A stretch of 7,014 bases of DNA, taken from assembly GCA_934307185.1 (NCBI GenBank), contig CAKRCJ010000118.1, positions 1-7,014 on the forward strand, written 5' to 3'. The position numbers were made by a program, and so were the translations under genes. The stretch's first letter is position 1. Each line of letters starts with the position of its first letter. The notes beneath the pieces were generated by a model. That model searched no databases. It was not told where the DNA came from and worked only from the letters and a program-made list of their open reading frames with translations. This DNA comes from an uncultured Roseburia sp. (GTDB taxonomy: Bacteria > Bacillota > Clostridia > Lachnospirales > Lachnospiraceae). Positions 5,071-7,014 of this stretch are shown piece by piece.

Positions 5071-5553
5071 ATGCAGACAAGAGGGACTAATACAACATTA
5101 TGGCAAATGGGAGCAGACACCGACCTTGCAGACGGAGAATATCTGATTGAAGTGCAGTTATCCGGAGGAAGCGGACGGGCATCTGTCACATCTCCTGCGA
5201 CGATAATCGTGCAGGACGAAAAAGCGGTCATAGACATTGAATGGAGCAGTCCATATTACGATTATATGGTGCTTGACGAAGAAACCTATTATCCGGTAAA
5301 TACGGAAGGAAATTCTGTATTTGAACTTCCGGTAATGGCATTTGATAAAGAGGTGGAAGTGACGGCGGACACAACTGCCATGAGTGTACCGCATGAGATT
5401 TCCTATACCATTTTATTAGACAGCAGTTCCATCGTAAGCAAAGAAGAAAAACCGATGGAAGTGATTGCTGTTTTATATGTAGCTGCCGTGATTGTTGCAG
5501 CAGGTGTAAGCTTTCTGGCATGGAAGAAGAAAAAGAAAGAAGTAAAGAAATGA
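5071..5553 (+). CDS. NEAT-like surface-type protein with C-terminal membrane anchor, no visible signal peptide
   Basis: The 160-residue product has one beta-rich domain (about 18-118). Landmarks are LADGEYLIEVQLSGGSGRAS (19-38), SSPYYDYM (59-66), ETYYPV (71-76) and ADTTAMSVPHEISYTI (99-114). This resembles the NEAT / iron-transport-associated domains that clostridia carry in surface proteins next to heme or cobalamin transporters; the SSPYYDYM and PHEISYTI blocks drive the call. A hydrophobic segment (about 131-151) followed by KKKKKEVKK should anchor the C-terminus with the tail in the cytoplasm. That topology puts the domain outside and would need a signal peptide, yet none is encoded: the 17 residues before the domain are polar. 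The ATG at 5071 is supported by GAGAGG (5058-5063); an in-frame TTG at 5014 lies inside the inserted element and gives no signal either. The gene may be 5'-truncated. Ligand probably a corrinoid or heme (inference from the riboswitch). Confidence 0.75.
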   Translation: MQTRGTNTTLWQMGADTDLADGEYLIEVQLSGGSGRASVTSPATIIVQDEKAVIDIEWSSPYYDYMVLDEETYYPVNTEGNSVFELPVMAFDKEVEVTADTTAMSVPHEISYTILLDSSSIVSKEEKPMEVIAVLYVAAVIVAAGVSFLAWKKKKKEVKK

Positions 5554-6701
5554 AAAAGACAATAAAATATCTCTCCTTGCTGTTGGTTCTTTTGCTTGCA
5601 GCAGTCATGACCGGCTGTGGAAAAGAAAAGGAAGCTTTAAATAGCAAAGACCATAACATCAGCAGCAAATTAACCTATGAGAAAAGCATGGATTTAGACT
5701 ATGCCACAGAGTTTGCCGTTGATTATTATACCGATGGATTTGAACTGGTTTCCATTTCCGACGGCAGCAGATTTCTTTTAAATACACAAAATGCAGATGT
5801 GCCGGACGATTTGGAAGAAGGAATTACTGTTTTAAATGCGCCGGTATCGAATATTTATCTGGTTGCTTCCGCAACAATGGATATGTTTTGTGAGATAGAT
5901 GCATTAGATAACATCTGCCTGTCCGGGCTGACGGAGGAAAAATGGGAGATTGCCGCGGCGAAAGAGGCAATGGCGGACGGAAAAATTTTATATGCAGGAA
6001 AATACAATGCCCCGGATTATGAATTAATCTGTTCCAAAGACTGTGAGCTTGCCATTGAAAGTACGATGATTGGACATGCCCCGGAGGTAAAGGAAAATCT
6101 GGAAAAGTTTGGCATTCCGGTTTTGGTGGACCATTCCAGTTATGAAGAAAGCCCGCTTGGCAGAACCGAGTGGGTGAAGCTCTACGGCGTGCTGACCGGA
6201 AAAGAGGAAGCGGCAGAAGAAGCATTTGGCGTGCAGAAGCAGTATGTAGAGGAGCTTTCTGATGCAGAGAATACCGGGAAAACGGTGGCATTCTTTTATA
6301 TTACAACAGCGGGGACGGTCAGTGTGCGGAAAAGCAATGATTATGTTCCCAAAATGATAGAGCTTGCCGGTGGAAACTACATTTTTGAAAACTTAAAGGG
6401 GGAGGATAATGCGGCATCAAGTGTAAATATGCAGATGGAGGAGTTTTATGCCAAAGCAAAAGATGCAGATTATCTGGTCTATAACAGCACGATTGACGGA
6501 AATTTATACACGATTTCGGATCTGCTTGCAAAAAACAGCCTGTTTGAAAACTTCAAGGCAGTAAAAGAGAAAAATGTGTGGTGCATCGGAAAAAATCTTT
6601 ATCAGGATACGATGGATACCGGAAGTATTATTTATGATTTCCATGAGATGCTTACATCGGAGGATACAGATGAACTTACCTATATATATAAGCTCAAATA
6701 G
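5550..6701 (+). CDS. ABC transporter substrate-binding lipoprotein, probably for cobalamin or a related metal chelate
   Basis: The 383-residue product begins with a lipoprotein signal (KK, hydrophobic stretch, MTGC) and should be lipidated at Cys23 and held on the outer face of the membrane. The remainder fits the class III binding-protein fold (BtuF/FhuD type, two lobes joined by one helix). A first lobe includes NAPVSNIYLVASATMDMFCE (96-115) and LAIESTMIG (167-175). SSYEESPLGRTEWVKLYGVL (196-215) is a signature seen in iron-complex and cobalamin binding proteins. The second lobe includes TVAFFYI, PKMIELAGGNYIFE (267-280) and a C-terminal KNVWCIGKNLYQ (341-352). The ATG at 5550 overlaps the previous stop (ATGA), and I prefer it to an in-frame ATG at 5520 that would put a charged stretch before the signal. 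Its purine-rich ribosome site lies in the previous gene's lysine-rich tail. The cobalamin riboswitch upstream points to a corrinoid; heme or siderophore cannot be excluded. Confidence 0.9.
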   Translation: MKKTIKYLSLLLVLLLAAVMTGCGKEKEALNSKDHNISSKLTYEKSMDLDYATEFAVDYYTDGFELVSISDGSRFLLNTQNADVPDDLEEGITVLNAPVSNIYLVASATMDMFCEIDALDNICLSGLTEEKWEIAAAKEAMADGKILYAGKYNAPDYELICSKDCELAIESTMIGHAPEVKENLEKFGIPVLVDHSSYEESPLGRTEWVKLYGVLTGKEEAAEEAFGVQKQYVEELSDAENTGKTVAFFYITTAGTVSVRKSNDYVPKMIELAGGNYIFENLKGEDNAASSVNMQMEEFYAKAKDADYLVYNSTIDGNLYTISDLLAKNSLFENFKAVKEKNVWCIGKNLYQDTMDTGSIIYDFHEMLTSEDTDELTYIYKLK

Positions 6702-7014
6702 AAAAATACGATATACAATCTGTTTTGCACTGTTACTGGCATTGCTTGTGTTTTTTTTCACAATCAGTGTGTGTGCCGGAAGTGTATCCATTCCGGTTTC
6801 GGATATCTGGAAGCAGTTAAGGGGGGAAACAGATGAACTTTATGCAACGATTTTGTTTCAGATAAGACTTCCGAGAACACTTGCTGCAATATTGCTTGGC
6901 GGAGCGCTTGCGTTATCAGGCTATCTGTTACAGACCTTTTTTCATAATCCCATTGCAGGTCCGTTCGTGCTTGGAATTTCTTCCGGGGCGAAGCTGTTTG
7001 TAGCGATTGTGATG
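6670..7014 (+). CDS. FecCD-family ABC transporter permease (5' part, cut by window edge)
   Basis: The first 115 residues of a membrane permease are present. The first membrane helix lies at about 16-36, then a short external segment starting with SVSIPVSDIWKQL (38-50), and the family signature RLPRTLAAILLGGALALSG (66-84) running into YLLQTFFHNPIAGPFVLGISSGA (85-107). These are the typical BtuC/FecCD blocks (R-PR, G-AL--SG, Q---NP-A-P--LG---GA). Full members have about 330 residues and ten helices, so roughly two thirds lies beyond the window. The ATG at 6670 overlaps the binding-protein gene by 32 bases and has a strong GGAGGA (6659-6664), so the two are translated together. It would form the membrane channel for the ligand delivered by the lipoprotein; an ATPase gene is expected next. 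Confidence 0.95.
   Translation, partial: MNLPIYISSNRKIRYTICFALLLALLVFFFTISVCAGSVSIPVSDIWKQLRGETDELYATILFQIRLPRTLAAILLGGALALSGYLLQTFFHNPIAGPFVLGISSGAKLFVAIVM

Noticed and set aside
5520..5549. ATG at 5520 as the start of the binding-protein gene
   Set aside because: It would place ten mostly charged residues before a complete lipoprotein signal and overlap the previous gene by 34 bases without a ribosome site; the ATGA overlap at 5550 fits much better.

Overview
The window looks like a chromosomal segment of a low-to-mid GC anaerobic Firmicute, most probably a Lachnospiraceae-type Clostridium relative. This rests on the strong GGAGG-type ribosome binding sites, the Clostridium-type short-chain flavodoxin, the DUF2325 partner, the one-piece ThrE-like exporter and the cobalamin-riboswitch FecCD uptake operon. 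It is an inference from gene content, not a species assignment.

Layout. (1) Positions 2-175 hold the 3' end of an unrecognised gene. (2) Positions 320-1054 hold a two-gene plus-strand unit, flavodoxin then a small DUF2325 protein, preceded by a GTTAG/CTAAC palindrome and closed by a strong bidirectional terminator at 1065-1115. (3) Positions 1120-1376 are a non-coding, near-palindromic element with imperfect terminal inverted repeats. (4) Positions 1411-3499 are a minus-strand pair: an unrecognised 253-residue protein whose 3' end overlaps a 446-residue ThrE-type amino-acid exporter. (5) A LysR-type regulator (3615-4523) is divergent from that pair; the two promoters overlap back to back. (6) From 4528 a promoter, a cobalamin riboswitch, its expression platform, a terminator and a second small inverted-repeat element lead into an operon. 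The operon encodes a NEAT-like protein with a C-terminal membrane anchor (5071-5553), a lipoprotein substrate-binding protein (5550-6701) and a FecCD permease cut by the window edge (6670-7014). The ATPase is presumably just outside.

How it works together. The last unit reads as a corrinoid-uptake system: B12 in the cell would shut it off through the riboswitch and terminator. Substrate would pass from a cell-surface binding protein to the lipoprotein and then to the permease. The LysR regulator is well placed to control itself and the exporter pair. The flavodoxin/DUF2325 unit may respond to iron or redox state.

The most unusual observations are the following. Two non-coding elements share the same terminal inverted repeat (core TTGCGAAACT), one in an intergenic gap and one between the riboswitch terminator and its first gene. 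That first gene encodes an apparently surface-type domain with a membrane anchor but no visible signal peptide, and it begins right beside the inserted element.
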